Positions 24,900 to 37,905 of a stretch of DNA of 64,000 bases are shown in pieces. Source of the stretch: Leptobrachium leishanense (lineage: Eukaryota > Chordata > Amphibia > Anura > Megophryidae); contig CM019065.1 of the NCBI GenBank assembly GCA_009667805.1, positions 153,114,101 through 153,178,100 of the forward strand. The letters run 5' to 3'. The notes below the pieces were generated by a model that was given only the letters and a program-made list of their open reading frames with translations, was not told where the DNA came from and did no database searches. The position numbers and the translations under genes were made by a program. How positions within the stretch are numbered: position 1 is the first letter of the stretch; each line of letters begins with the position of its first letter.

Positions 24900-25800
24900 T
24901 ATTCACACTGAAACAATTAAAATTGATTAATCGATTAAAATAGTTGTCAACTATTTCCATTATCTAATCGGTGTTGATAACAGTGTGTGCTGCACACAGG
25001 ACGATTTTAGAGTCAGACTGAGTTAAACGTAAATAACCTGAGCTTCGGAGCTGATTGGAGAAGACGCGCCACTGCTTTACTAGGTATGATTTAGTTCTAG
25101 GGTTATGTCAGACACAACCAGTTTGTTTTTATTACTTTTACAACAGTAGCAGAACTATAACACACAGGATACTGCCACTGGGTGAAGGAGCTGTATGCCT
25201 GTGTTTTATCCTTAAATGAAGCTGAAGTCCTGTGCCACCACCCCACCCTCATTAGTCAGAAACTGCCATTCCATCCCTTTGGTCTGGTCCCTTTCCCAAA
25301 CGCACAACCACACCCGGTCTTTTGTCCCTACCCACCCCCTCTCACACTCCGGTCAAGTCACTCCCTTCCACCTCCAGTCCCTCCTCCCACCTCAGTTTGT
25401 AAATTTAATTATTTACACTCTAGGGACACTCTACGCACCCTGGCCACTTTAGCTTATAAACCCCGATTTCATGCTGACATCATCATCTATGACCAAGTGC
25501 TTGTAGCCGCGTTCATTTGAGAAAGCAAACATGGGCTTAAGCTGCGCATGCATCATCAACCCATCCCTCTGACCAAGCACTCACATACCTTGTGAGAAAC
25601 GTACGCAAGATACACGATTTGCCTATGTACGTACGAAAGTTACGTACACTATGCAGATTGCTTATGAAAAAAGGGGGAGGGGTTGTGGTTATTTTTTACA
25701 TAAAATTCCTTTTACATTAAAAAAAAATAAAAAATTGGATGAATTAATCGAAATAATAAAATCAGCCAACTAAAGCGATGAGAATAATCGTTAGTTGCAG
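24900..25800 (+). repeat. Dispersed repeat G, plus orientation
   Basis: The left end 'attgattaatcgattaaaat' and right end (inverted 'ctgcaactaacgattattct') resemble the AATCGATTAATC-rich ends of widespread vertebrate non-autonomous DNA elements. The first 430 bp align with the inverse of 16040-16615. Superfamily is not established and no coding capacity is seen. Confidence 0.5.
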
Positions 25801-25914
25801 TAAATAGAGATATATATATATATCTCTCTCACACAGCAATCAGAGACCAGGACTAACACAGTCATGGTAGCAGGTAGTATGAGCCAAGTGTACATAGATC
25901 AGATTTTTCAACAG

Positions 25915-26020
25915 GGTCCTCTTTTCCCATTAGTTCACAAGTGTGTCCAATTTGTTTGGTCTTGTCCTACCCATTGTACAGGGCTATAGAACTTGTTGGC
26001 TTTTAAAAAATACTTTTAAT
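25915..26020 (+). mobile_element. L2-type tail
   Basis: 'cagggtcctcttttcccatt' through 'cattgtacagggctatagaa' and 'cttgttggcttttaaaaaat'. Diverged copy. Confidence 0.65.
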
Positions 26021-26824
26021 TTATAGTAGGACAAGCTAATTTCTCTTAAAGAATCTTTCGCTGCCATTGACTGAAAGGTCCCTGTATATAAAAAATAAAT
26101 AAGATATCAATTAAGTCGTAAATCTATGCTAAAACACACTGGGATCCATAAAATTGTCAATTATTTCACATGATGCAACATGCTTGATTAATACAGGAGG
26201 TGATATATCTCTGAATAGTACAGTATACAAAACAAGTAAGATAAGGAGAGTTTTAAACTACAATAGATGTGGGTATAATTCCGCTCACCGCAAGAGCGCA
26301 ATCTACTAAGCAAAGAAAAAGCAGTGAAAATATGAGGGTAAAAATAAAAAATCATGATGATTCTCCCACACACAACATATCCCAGATGCCCAGCGGGCAG
26401 AGGTCAAACCCTTCTATAAAAGGACTGTTATTTTGTCAGACATTAGTGCGGTGACCTAGGCACTGCAGGGGTTAACCCCTAACACAATACATGGCATCAG
26501 ACGTTAATAACAGGGACCGTTGAGAAGTGGAGGTGGTTGGTTAGTGGTGGGGTGACATCCGTCCTGCATTCTCTGCTGAAATCCGAACCCCACGTACACA
26601 CATATGCCCCATAGCTGTTCACGCCACTTAGCGCTTTCCTCCCATATCCCACTTCCTGCTCTTGTCCCTGCAGCCCCAGCCCCCCTCTCACTCTGTTCAT
26701 CTGGTCAGCTCTGCTCTCTACCCCAAAAGCCTCCATCACCCCACAGCCTCTAAACACAGATTCAATTGTTTCCTTATTACCCACAAGTCCACGCATCCCC
26801 CTCAACACCCCCCACTCCCCATTT
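26021..26824. other. Intron 3 without recognised genes
   Basis: Unique-looking. A symmetrical 'ggggttaacccc' occurs at 26469. No exon supported. Confidence 0.4.
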
Positions 26825-26955
26825 ACATTGCAGCCCCAGTGTTTTCATTAGAGGGGATGTTTAAATTAGCTGCAGATTACCAGCCATTACCCACTTATAT
26901 GCATGATTGTTTGGCTCCGTATATTTTCATTGCCTCTTCGAGTCCAACCCCTTAA
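26825..26955. promoter_or_regulatory. Candidate conserved intronic element
   Basis: Repeat-free text with several homeodomain- or octamer-like words close together ('ttaaattagctgcagatta', 'tatgcatgattgtttg'). This is inference from composition and motif density only. TCF-family introns often hold conserved enhancers, and no alignment was possible. Confidence 0.25.
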
Positions 26956-27499
26956 TATACTCCAATTTAACGTAAGCAGCCCAGTCATGTATTGGCCACA
27001 AGCAAAATCAGAACATAGCGCCACACTCCCTGTAAAGGAATAGGGACGACTTATCCTGCAAGGGCCAAAGAAGCAGCCATAATTCTATGTCCCACAATTC
27101 ATCTGGCATGTGGATCTGTAGCAATCCTGCACATTTATTAAACTATTCCCAAAAGGAACTACTCTAACAAGGGAAAAATCTGCTGACTTGGGGGTAATTT
27201 CTTTTTTTTTAAATAAATAACAATTTCCAAAGTTATTTTGTCCCAAAGTCTGCAATTCCCTTGTCAATTCTCCATCATTTCTGGTTTAATGAAAAGCTGC
27301 ACCTGTTTATAGCTGGGGAGAGATCGTCTACAGAACTCTAACTCTACTTCCCAAACGTATAAAGAATTGAACAAAAAAAATCCCCTCTTATTCATTCCTT
27401 AAATTGCCAGGCCTTCATTTTTGTTCTCACATTTATCCTTTTATCCTCATACTACGTGAATACCCCACAAAACGCGCCCCAGTGCAGCACATTCTCTAA

Positions 27500-27740
27500 G
27501 ACGGGAAATAATGGCGCCCTACATTCATGAGATGGGAGAGAGTATATGGGAAAGCAGTTTAACAGCTGCCCCTGAGGTGTCAATTATTCCAGAATTATCC
27601 CCCCTCCCATTGGTGTGAAATTACACAGGGATCACATGCATATTTTCTAGGCCAACTGGATGCCATATGGAGGCTTGCACAGGCCCAGCCTGGAAAGGAC
27701 ACAGCTGGACTGAGCCACAGAGCTTGCACTCTGCTAGAAG
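27500..27740. promoter_or_regulatory. Candidate conserved intronic element
   Basis: Repeat-free balanced-GC stretch containing 'gtcaattattccagaattat', 'cccattggtgtgaaattaca' (a CCAAT-type word) and 'atcacatgcatattt'. Neither a repeat family nor a frame explains it. Function is inference. Confidence 0.25.
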
Positions 27741-29879
27741 CCTGTGAAGCTTTCCTGGCACCTTACTAGATCATGAACATATTGTGATATACACGAGATA
27801 AGGCAATAACCTTTTAATAAAAGGTCAGGCATAAGCATCACCAAGATTTTGTTTTTAAGTACTCAAAACAGGTTAAGATTCTGGATGAGTCCATTTTTTT
27901 TCTCCCCCAGAAAAAAAAAACGCCCCCTTCCCTCTTCAGGAGCCCGCATAAAAAAAAGAAAATTAATACAAAAAGAAAAAAAGTGTATGCAAGTAATTTC
28001 TGCGCCTAAATGCAGTTTACGGTTGTGCGCGAAGAGACACAAGGCACAGAACGGGTTAAGAAAAACCAGAGGAGAAAGTTATGAGCGCAGCTGGATTTTA
28101 CTACATGGGAATCATAATTAAGGACCCCCCTCGGCCCCCACCTCGTTCATACGCTCACAGCCCCCCTCCAAGACGCTCATTCCCCAAAATAATACAAGCC
28201 AGATGTGGCCTCGCAGCTGTCTGTGTGCGTGTAGCGCTGACCAATATGGGGGAGATTAACCCATCGGCTCCCAACACAGATTAGCAAAATAAAAAACAGT
28301 CTAAGATTTTCATTTTGCTGCCAGGAAATGTACTTTTTTTTTTTTTTTTCCTAAGGCAATGAATCATCACATTTTATTCTAAATCCTGTAGCAATTTCAC
28401 CCCTTTTGGCGATTACATTGCAAACTGCACAAATGCTCCCTTTTAAAGCCATTAAACTCCGGCTAGAAAGCCCAATACGTAAAGTCACAAGAACACCCAC
28501 CTCGCAGGAATCCTTGCTCGGGAGCAGGATGGTTTATAGTTAAAAGAAATTATTAGAAATTAAAAATACACGTTACAGACAACCGAACCAATTACTTTCC
28601 TAGGGATTATTTCGAAAATAACTGAGCGCAAGAGAAAGAGGGCCTTTAGATGGAGTGGGCCACATGAATCCATGGCAATGTATAGGTCAAGGGATGTAGG
28701 GTGGCAGCTTCCCAGTATAGACGGTATGGGGGAGCTTGTAATTGTCAGAAAAGCCTGTTGACGCACAGGCGCATTATGGCGAGCATACAGACAGGCCGTG
28801 CGGACCCATGCTGCTCAGCCAGCTTGTACACATGTTAAGATGTGTGGGGCAATAAGGCCTGTGGGAAGCAGAGGGATTGTTAAGAGCACTGTGCAGGGTT
28901 GTAGAGGGGAGAGGGTAGAAGGGGGGAGTTACCCCGCAGGCTCCGAATCCTGCTCAGCTGGTTTCATGGTCTGTGCTGGGTATTGTGAGAATGAATAGTT
29001 CCTTTCAGACTGTGAGAGACAAGAAGCTGTGTGCACAGGCTGGGGAGGGAGAGGTAAAAGGAAAAAAAAAAAAAAAAAAAACTAAACTGCAGACTAATCG
29101 CCCCAGTAACCTATCCCCAACCAAGTATCCTCACCCCTTTACCACTTCAACTGGATATTCAGCAAACTTAAATTTTTTTTTTAAAAAAAGTACCGTGCAA
29201 AGTAGAGAAGGCTTCGGCTTCCAGGTATTGATATCATACAAATCGGGAACGCAAAAAAAACCCCCACAAAAGGCTCGCTCTCAATAGCAGATGATCGCAA
29301 AGGTGTGTTTTTGTTTGACCAAATCCTGCAGCAGCATTATACAACATATAAAACATACTTGAAAACAAGAGAAAATCTCAAAGTCTCCTTCCTGGTAAAA
29401 TCCTTTCCGAAAAAAAAAAAACCCACTGAAAAAGACAACAGGACTCTAGATTGTGCATCATGGAGGCCTGAGAGCTCTGTTCACTTACAGTGCTCAGTGA
29501 CTGCAAGACAGAAGAATTCCTCACTGACAGCTAGGTAAAAAGATATTAAGAAAAAAAAAAGTCTATAGATTAGGGCACAGGATGCAGAAGTGACACACAC
29601 TTTAGGCCTTGCATCGCTGTGAAATTCCACATGTCAGAGAGGGATGAGAGTGGGAGGGTGCAAGAACACAGACCCCTTTCAGCTTGAAGCAAACACAAAC
29701 CAGGATCCTCTACATGGGAGGAAAAGGGAGGAAGGGAAGGGGGGAAACCAGAACAGACAACGCATTACCCCCATTTCTCCCACACAGCCCCCCATTTGGG
29801 CTAAACCAGCCAAATCCTATGCATCCTGATGACTGCTACATTAGGGTCTCTGAAATCTACTTTGCAGCCGGCACATTTT
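27741..29879. other. Intron 3, mostly unique sequence
   Basis: No exon supported. It includes a possible conserved stretch at about 28355-28480 ('atgaatcatcacattttatt', 'ttttggcgattacattgcaa'), a short SINE tail at about 29370-29405 ('gaaaatctcaaagtctcctt'), and several poly-A/T and poly-G tracts. Confidence 0.4.
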
Positions 29880-30005
29880 AGATTGTAAGCTCTCATGCAG
29901 GGTCCCCTCACCTACTGTTCTATGTGTGTAATGTGTATGTATATTTGTTATTCCATCTCTTCCTTTGTACAGCGCTGCAGAACTTGTTGGCGCTTTATAA
30001 ATGCT
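29880..30005 (+). mobile_element. L2-type tail
   Basis: 'agattgtaagctctcatgca' through 'tacagcgctgcagaacttgt' and 'tggcgctttataaatgcttc'. It is the best-preserved plus copy of the short tail and matches the layout after the reverse transcriptase remnant at 56092. Confidence 0.8.
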
Positions 30006-30009
30006 TCTA

Positions 30010-30909
30010 ACTAACAGCGGAGCTTACACTCTATTGGAAAGTGTATCTGTCTCCACTGGAACTGTAAAGGTTTCTACTTTACATCTTTGAGAATACCCTG
30101 GATACTAAATGCAAAACATCCAAACATAATTATGTGAACATTTTGTTTATAACTACGTGGATTCCAATTAGATGTCAGTTTTAATACTATTTTTGGGAAA
30201 ATCTTGGCAGATACAGCCATTTTCCCCTGCGGGAAAGCTCACAAAATTAAAGAATTTTCATGCATCTCCCTTTATATTGCTTGGAAATCAGAATCCTGAG
30301 TTCTTGCTGCTACACGTACTGACAGACAGACATACAGACACTCAGCAATTCTAAAGTACTTACACATACTAGCAGGATATGTCTATAATAAAGTCTTGCG
30401 GAATCCGACACCAGCAGAAGCTTGGACTATTCCCATAAAACCGTGCATACAATTAATATATCTGTAACCGCCGAGGTATGGAAATGTTTACATGTATTCT
30501 AAATACCATTTGTTTTATAGAAGCCAAAACCTATTTAACCAGCAATTTCCCAGTGAGGGGGTAGTCAGAGATGAGAGCCATCACGTTCAGATTGCATAAG
30601 AAAACAAAAGTTTTATATAAAAGATTTTTATGTAGTAAAACAAGCTAAGAACAGGGATAACATTTCTATTTATAGCCAAACTAATGCTCTAGAAGAGGAG
30701 ATCGATGGAATCTCAGTAGTAAACCTATGTATCCTAAACAATGTAAGATTCAATTACACTTGTTTGTCAAATTTTTTAATTTTTAGATTTTGGAACAATG
30801 AGCACAGCTAGCAAGTGTGCCCACTATGTATCAGACACCATATGTATTTATGTGTATAACCGCCTTAATTAACTAGGAATAAGAAAGAAAAAAAAAAAGT
30901 CTAAAAGAT
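30010..30909. other. Intron 3 without recognised features
   Basis: AT-rich, no gene or classified repeat seen. Confidence 0.4.
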
Positions 30910-31500
30910 GGCATCAAAACATAAAGACACGATTACATTCTTTGCGCAGTGCGTTTTGCGTGCACGAAGGGCAAAACCCTTTGTGCTGAACGTCGTATTA
31001 CAACATTCGCGCAAACGATGCGCGTTATCGTTAAACGCGGATGGACTTGCGCGAGCGTGATGAACGTTGCGCGTCCTATACTTAACATTGTGAGTGCAAA
31101 TTCGTTCGTGCGCTGGTACGCAGATGGTATTCCAATTGATGCGCATCTTTTTCTGAACAACGTTTGCGCGCATAATTTTAACGTCTTTGAAAAGCTGGTG
31201 GTAACTGCAAATCGGAACGTTGTGGCCCAAACGAAAAACACCAGTACAAAAAAAACAAAACAAAAAAAAAACAAAAAAAACAGTCCGCACACAGATTTAC
31301 GTGCACAATGTTACTGCGTGCGTATTACTCTTTATTTTGCGCGTCGTTTTGACAAACGTTATTTTTTGACGGATGAGAAAATGCATTCGGATCGGAAAAC
31401 CACGTTAATTTTCGCGCGATAATGCCGGACGATGCGTGCAAAAAAAAAAAAAAAAATTGCGCTGCGCAAACGAAATTGCTCGAAGAATGTAATAGGGGCC
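30910..31500. mobile_element. PIF/Harbinger-like element, family C, shortened
   Basis: The body aligns with 10603-11319 and 34180-34899 (shared 'gcgcataattttaacgtctt', 'aaagctggtggtaactgcaa'). The right end TAATAGGGGCC is a variant of the family end. The left end near 30910 is degraded and the flanking trinucleotides do not match. Long frames on both strands (up to 157 codons, 30949-31422) are CpG-repeat artefacts without protein homology. Confidence 0.7.
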
Positions 31501-34179
31501 AAGATGTGTTAATAGTTGTGGTAAATCTGTCACCAAGTACAGTGGTAGATGCTAAATATTATACAAAAGAGTTACATTTGAGTTTCTAGAGACCACCGTC
31601 CCGTTCAAATTTTTGGCTTAACCAACAGGAGACCAAAAAAATATGTGGAATTTGTAGTTTTTATTAACTGCTGTTTCGCTTTTTTGCCAAGTTTGGACAA
31701 ATTCCTTTTAAAGTGTTGGTATTTACTGAGCAGGATGGAATAATGCAACAGTATGCATTTTCTTAAATACATGCTCTGGATTAAATCTCAGCCCTGTCTC
31801 ACACCGTGGAACTGGGTGCATCTGGAGAGGGATTAGGATGTTGTTCTGCGCTTTGCCTGAGGGATTCACTCCAGTTACAGCTTGTCCCCAACCTCCTGCA
31901 TGAAAAGAAAAAAAAAAAAAAAAAAAGAAGAAAACTCCAGGAACTCTAGATGTTCCACAATTTAAAAAAAAAAAAAAGCAGGAATATGAAGTAGGCCCCA
32001 TTCTAAAGAAGAAAAAAAAAGCAAACTATTGAAAAGTTTGATTTTTAGATGTTTTGCAACACCTAACCCAACAAAGACAGATGTTTATTCAATAAACACT
32101 GTAACAAAGAACTGAAAAGAGAATCCAAGACTAAAATAGCTTGTTTGGATAAAACCGAGAAAAAAAATAAAAAAATTGAGCACGAGTCAAGACATTTTGA
32201 CTTAAAAATTTGCAGGTTTCATTTCTTCATAAATTCACAGGAAAATATATATATATATATATAAATAATCACACACACAACGAAACAAGAACATACCCAA
32301 AGCACAGCCCATTTTGGCCAAGTCCTGCACCATCACGGCACTCTTGCAGCCCATTTCTATATAAAAACTAAGCAAGTAGGTTAAAGGCATTTTTCACTGT
32401 ACAGAAGCATGTCAACCTGAGGAATTTATTAGCGCCTTCTAAATACTTGTAACTGTAATATGCAAGGGGAACAATGTCAACAAGCAAAATAAATCTAAAG
32501 AGCACCCATAGCTCCACCCCCGAGGAACATTCTAAAAAGGAATTTCTCAAACATGGACAATGAAATATTAAGAAACAGGTGGGATCTAATTGAGATTAAA
32601 AACGAGGGCGAAGAAAAAAAAATTGAGTATAAAGGGGATCCACCCCCACCCCCAAACAGGGAAGGGGCCATAGCACATTATTCAAATTCAGTCAGAGGTT
32701 TTTATGCAGGCTTCAGTAGCCAGAGGCAATATGGCCTTTCCATTTGTCAAGCCCTGCTAGCGGATAATTTTTACCCTTTGTTTTGAGGCTCATGAGCAAT
32801 CCGGTTCATATCGGGTTGGCCTTAATGGCCCACTGGAAGCGTAAATAGTGTTGTATACAGCAACAGTACGCATTGAATACATGGCATCACTGAAGACGAA
32901 GAATAGAACTTAAAAGCAGCTGTAACACCGGAGACTGGCATCAACGACCAAGTACTTTCTCAATAGAGATTTCTTTAAAAAAAAAAAAATCACCAAGATG
33001 TCAGCACAGAATCAAAAAGTACGTAACGGATGTGACCTAATGAAAACCCAAAAACTTCCCAACCACAATTTCCTACCAAAATAAAAAGTTATGGGGAGGA
33101 GGGACCCGAAAATTCTTGTCTGCAAAGTTATCTCTAGCCACCATACGAAGACCAGGATTGAAAGGTAATCGTATGGTAGGAACAATTCTGAGAGAAGAAT
33201 TACCAGATTTAATTAGCCAAGATTAAATAGAAATGATTGCCTTACAGCCAATTTGTGCCATAAAAAAAAACCAAAACACAAATAGATGGCAAGGAACATT
33301 TATGACAAATGAGTTTAAACAAAAAGAAGGAAGCAGATTTCTTATTCTTTTCAACAAAAAGCTTTCAATGAGTTTTTGTTACAACACTAAAGGTATTCAC
33401 AGGCCAAACAACAATAAGGCCCCTGTGAGCGAAGACATCGTTCATATATAGATATACCCCCCCCCCCCTCCTGTTCACATTCACTTAACACTTATTGTTA
33501 GATTCATTGAACCTTCCAGAAGAGGAAGGTGGGGGCAGCAGGGATAACCAACGCGGGGGGCACAGGGTGCCTAAACCCCACCACCACACACTACCAATTA
33601 GCAGAGATGTTATTTCTGTAATATGGCACCGGCTGTAAAGTGCTCTACCCATTGACATGCAGACAGGAAGGCAGCCGAGATAAGAGACGCCAGATTCAGC
33701 GACATAGGAAAGGGTTGGACCCCAAGAGCTGACAATTACAGGAGAATAACTGTACCTTGTGTAGTAAACAAGCCATGAATTGCTTCCAAGCTGCATACAC
33801 CACATGGCAGCAGAGGTGACAGCATCACATATTCTGTACAGAAATATCTACGATACACACATAATCTGCACCTTGGACATGCTACACAAAACTTGTTTAT
33901 GTGCAGTGTGAACACCGCAGGAATCGGCACAAAAAGAAAAATGATGTGGAGGAAGGAAATGGATCTGAAGGAAGGAAGAGAAGATAAAACCCATACAAAC
34001 GACCAGAAACACACAGGGAAATGCATTGCTGAACAGGCACTGTACCCAGGAGCCTCCAGAAGAATAGCAGACACAGAGCTGCCACCCAAAGATGCATAAG
34101 AAAGCAAACAACGGAGCAGTCTCACTACGCATGTTTCATAGTGGGCACAAAAAAAAAGAAAAAATAATAATTGCTTTTA
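31501..34179. other. Intron 3, unclassified
   Basis: No gene supported. An L2-type tail relic lies near 32405-32450 ('aatttattagcgccttctaa'), an AT run at 32245-32263 and several A-tracts (31907-31926, 31964-31977). The 129-codon minus frame at 33736-34125 has no recognisable domain. Confidence 0.4.
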
Positions 34180-34899
34180 GGCCTTATCAAATGCATATCA
34201 GACGTCTGGGTCAAGAAAAATTCTTCACGCAAACGTTAACGCATGCGCAAAAATGCATTAACGTGAGGGGAAAAACGCTTTGCGCAGAACGTCGTATTAC
34301 GATGTTCGCACAAAAAATGTGCGTTAACGTCTACCGCAGGTGAACCTGCGCAAACGTAATGTACGTTGCACATCCTATACTGCGCTGGTATGCGGATGGT
34401 ATTACAATTTATGCGCAAATTTTAACGGACAACGTTTGCGCGCATAATTTTAACGTCTTTTATAACCTGGTGGTAACTGCAAATCTGAACATCCTGGTCG
34501 AAACCAAATACACCAGCACGAAAAAAAAAAAAAAAAAAAACACAGCACAGTATAGTTACACATTCTACACATACCCAAACAATAAAATTGAGAAGTTGTG
34601 CGTGTTTTTATTATTGCTGCAGCATATATACTCTGATTTTGACAGGCGCAAAAACTGAACGGAGACAATTGAGGTTCTTAATTCTGATTGGCTGAATCGC
34701 GTGAAAAAAACATTACGCACACCGATTTCTGCGCGCAGCGTTAATGCCCGCGCGTTTTTGCGCATGTTATTTTTTGACAGATGAAAAAAATGCACTCAGA
34801 TTGTAATACCAGCGTTAATTTACGTGCGTTAATGTTTAACGCTTCGCGCACAAATTAACACTCTGCGCAAAAACGCTTGCAAAGAATTTAATAGAGCCC
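34180..34899. mobile_element. PIF/Harbinger-like element, family C
   Basis: The 720-bp body aligns with 10603-11319, including the internal block 'tagttacacattctacacat' (34552-34572) that the copy at 30910 lacks. The right end is TAATAGAGCCC. The left flank is TTA (34177-34179); the right flank TAC is mutated. No transposase frame. Confidence 0.75.
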
Positions 34900-34902
34900 T
34901 AC

Positions 34903-35717
34903 AGGTTTATAGAAAGTGGAAACAAAAAGAAAACTTAAGATTCAATGAATACTCTTGATAAACCAGGATTCACCGAATTATAGCTCTAGCAGCTTTTATC
35001 AGACCAAGACGTTTTAATAGTTCAACATTATGACAGGCAAAGCATCATTGGATTTGTAGGTTTGAGAGTTGAGAAGGCTCTACCTTTTGGCCACCATTGA
35101 CCAGCCAGTCAGATTTCCGGGTTTTTAAGGAACACTGAATTCATACACCAAACAATGCAGACACATGCACATATGTAGAACATGGCTGGGAAGATAAGGT
35201 TGCAAGTCTTTGTAGTTTATTAAAAAACTAAAAGTCCATGTTACAGCTAGCGCCAAAGCATCATGATGGGGTCCAAGTCATTTGACCCCATTAACCCTAT
35301 GGAATTGGTTGACAAAGCCAAGGGCCAGGTAGCTATGGCCTTAGACATTTTCTGCAGGCTCCTAATCTCCATGCATGTTTTTTTTTTTTTTTTTTATTAT
35401 TATTCAATCCAGATGACCAAACTCTCCAAATCAAAAACATGGATACAGTTTTTCCAAGGTGGTCTAAAAAAAAAAAAATAAATAAAAGAAGCCAACATGC
35501 TAATAGAGCATGGAGAAAAATTATCAATTGCCATGGAAACAGACAGAATGTATAAAATCGCTCCCAAAGTACCCTTTACAGCAAAATTTATATAAAATTG
35601 GTATACATAAGTGTGTGCTGGCAAACAGCTGTCATTTCACACCAGGTAACAAGCCTGGATTGATGTCACAGGTATAAACTGGCATTAGGAAAAGAATTTA
35701 AATTCCTGTACGTCTAG
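34903..35717. other. Intron 3, unclassified
   Basis: No gene seen. T18 (about 35377-35394) and A13 runs. A relic of 'aaagcatcattggatttgta' (35040) hints at the old repeat of the 60095 palindrome. Confidence 0.4.
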
Positions 35718-35955
35718 TTAGTTATTTATAAAGCGCCAACAAATTCCTTAGCGCCGTACAATGGGAGAGACAGAATAATAAATACACACATACACATTAC
35801 ACACGCGGAACTGGAGAGAGGATCCTGCTCGAGATCTTACAATCAAGCAGGGTCCTCTCTCCTACTGTTGTGTGTGTAACGTGTATGTACCTTTGTTATT
35901 CTGTCTCACCCATTGTACAGCGCTACAGAACTTGTTAGCGCTTTATAAATACAGT
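35718..35955. repeat. Head-to-head inverted pair of L2-type tails
   Basis: 35718-35845 is a minus-orientation tail ('ttataaagcgccaacaaatt ... gatcctgctcgaga') and 35850-35955 a plus-orientation tail ('agcagggtcctctctcctac ... gcgctttataaat'). The two meet at about 35848, so the segment is a near-palindrome. Confidence 0.8.
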
Positions 35956-36224
35956 AACTGTACTTCAGGTTCCCTGGCGTTTGGTTTTGGCACACTCGTC
36001 TCTGGCATTTTGTCCACAAAATACGATGTTATAACCGCACGCATGCATAGTTTTCTGGAAGAAAAATGCCTTGTCGATTTTTTGGCATCCTGAATTGATT
36101 CCTGTATTTGTAGTTTTAAAACCATCCTGCCTGGCAATCCTAATTCCGCAAACACAACAGGTTTAGTATTTGTCATGTGAGCATTTACATGGCTGAATGG
36201 CCCTTAGAATACAGCGCAAGAGAT
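35956..36224. other. Intron 3, unclassified
   Basis: Unique-looking sequence without a supported feature. Confidence 0.35.
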
Positions 36225-36640
36225 AGGGATCTCTGCCTGCTGCTCCCCACCCTCAACCTCCACAGAGGGACAATGACACATTATGTAATGGAGACAGGTA
36301 TGGGATTTAATTAGCTGCCAGGTCTGTAATGGAATCTAGTTTGGGGTAGGGTTATGTTGTATACATTGCCCTACGAGTCCTCCTCCTGTCCCTCAGGGCG
36401 AGGTAATTTGCAATGTGAGGGGGGAGGGGCTGCCCATCATTCCTGCCTGTGGAGGAATTCAATTTGCACTCCAACAATTCCCCCTAATCACCTCCCCAAA
36501 CAGGGTACACAATAGCGGCTCATTAACAGCACTCTAGGGTAGCTGAAGGGGCATTTTAAATAAGAAAGAAGGAGCCAGACAAAGGCAGGGAGGACAGATA
36601 ATCCCACCAACAGCTCCATTGTCCTCTAACCCCCACAAAT
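36225..36640. promoter_or_regulatory. Candidate conserved intronic enhancer
   Basis: About 400 bp free of recognised repeats. It holds 'gggatttaattagctgcc' (a TAATTA homeodomain core), 'gaggtaatttgcaatgtgag', 'attcaatttgcactccaaca', 'ggctcattaacagcac', a CATTGT Sox-type word (36618) and 'gacaaagg', which resembles part of a TCF site. Function is inference; conservation cannot be tested here. Confidence 0.3.
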
Positions 36641-37784
36641 TGCTTAACTCTTTCCACCAGGGTGCAGGCATATGGCCATGACCACATCTTCAACTAAGTG
36701 ACTTGAACAACATCCCACCCGGCAACAAGGAGGCTTAATCTCTGAAACTGGAGCCATCATCTATACTTTAAGGCATTGACCAGCTGGTTTCTTGGTTGCC
36801 AGTATGAACCCAGTCAAGGCTAAAAAGGACAAATGCCTGGGACTCAAACAGGGCGGCCATCAGAGATCACGGGGATCCCTGACTGTCAAACGGTCTGGCC
36901 CCCCCTTCCCTCAGCTGGCTATTTCGATGAACCAATTAAAAACTAAAACATTTTCGCCTCCCCTTCAGTTTACCTTATTTTAGATCCAGTGGGCTAAATC
37001 CCTGGAGGATAAAAGGTGTTTCATATGGGGGGGTTCCCTCTGCAACTCTACCTGGTGCAGTCCATACTAATTGCTCGCTCAGTGATTAGCCAGAGTGCTT
37101 TTACTGGCCCCAGATGCTGCGGCCCACCGGGAAATTTCTTGGTATCCTGATAGGTCAGTTCAGTGTGGCATGGAGGGGCCCTTTGGCGTTTGGTAAGGGC
37201 CAGGGCTCCCTGAACATATCATGTGCTGTCGACCCGATGGCTGCCCTGGATACTAGTCAATGGTGACCTGTTCCAGGTGTCTTACAAGGAAATTACAGCA
37301 ATTTAGGGGAGTGACAGATGCGCATGTCAGTTAAAGGCCCCCCAAATTCTACAGGTGGCCTACATCCAGAGCGGTCACATCCACCGTTCTTTCACCATGT
37401 TGCTTGGTTCATTGAGGGGCAGCAGAAGAACTGTACATCTCGGAGGTATGAGAGACTCATATGCTTGGAGGCATGAAGTCAACACAGTGCTTAGAATCTG
37501 TGTGCTGGCAGATCCATGACTCACAGCAACAGCTTTCAGGAACTGCTGATTTACACAAAGTGATGTGCGTCCAGCAAGACATGGACCATAAAACCACAGC
37601 AATGAGAAATATATGCAGCCTACAGTGCCGACACGTTCTCATAGACAAGGGTTCCCCGAACCTGTCCTCAGGAGCCATTAAACCGGCCAGGTTTGCACAG
37701 CACAAGTGATGTCATTTGCTACTCAGTGATTGCAAGATACAGTTTGCATTTCTCCCAAAGTATTCCTTAAAATCTGGTTCGTTA
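36641..37784. other. Intron 3, unclassified
   Basis: GC-balanced unique-looking sequence. Short frames at 37375-37709 overlap on both strands with no domain signal. Confidence 0.4.
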
Positions 37785-37905
37785 GTGGGTCCTGAGGACG
37801 ATTTTGCTCTCCCACTGTTCTGTGTGTCTAACTTATGTATATTATTAGGTCTTATCCATTGTACAGCACTATGGAACTTGTTAGCACTTTATAAAAACGT
37901 GTCAC
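37785..37905 (+). mobile_element. L2-type tail
   Basis: 'cactgttctgtgtgtctaac', 'cattgtacagcactatggaa' and 'cttgttagcactttataaaa'. Diverged. Confidence 0.7.

Noticed and set aside
30901..31422. Overlapping frames of 119-157 codons on both strands
   Set aside because: They lie inside a CpG-rich Harbinger-like element present in three copies. The frames are not conserved between copies and show no protein family.
33736..34125. 129-codon minus frame
   Set aside because: No recognisable domain, overlapping frames on both strands, no splice or start context.
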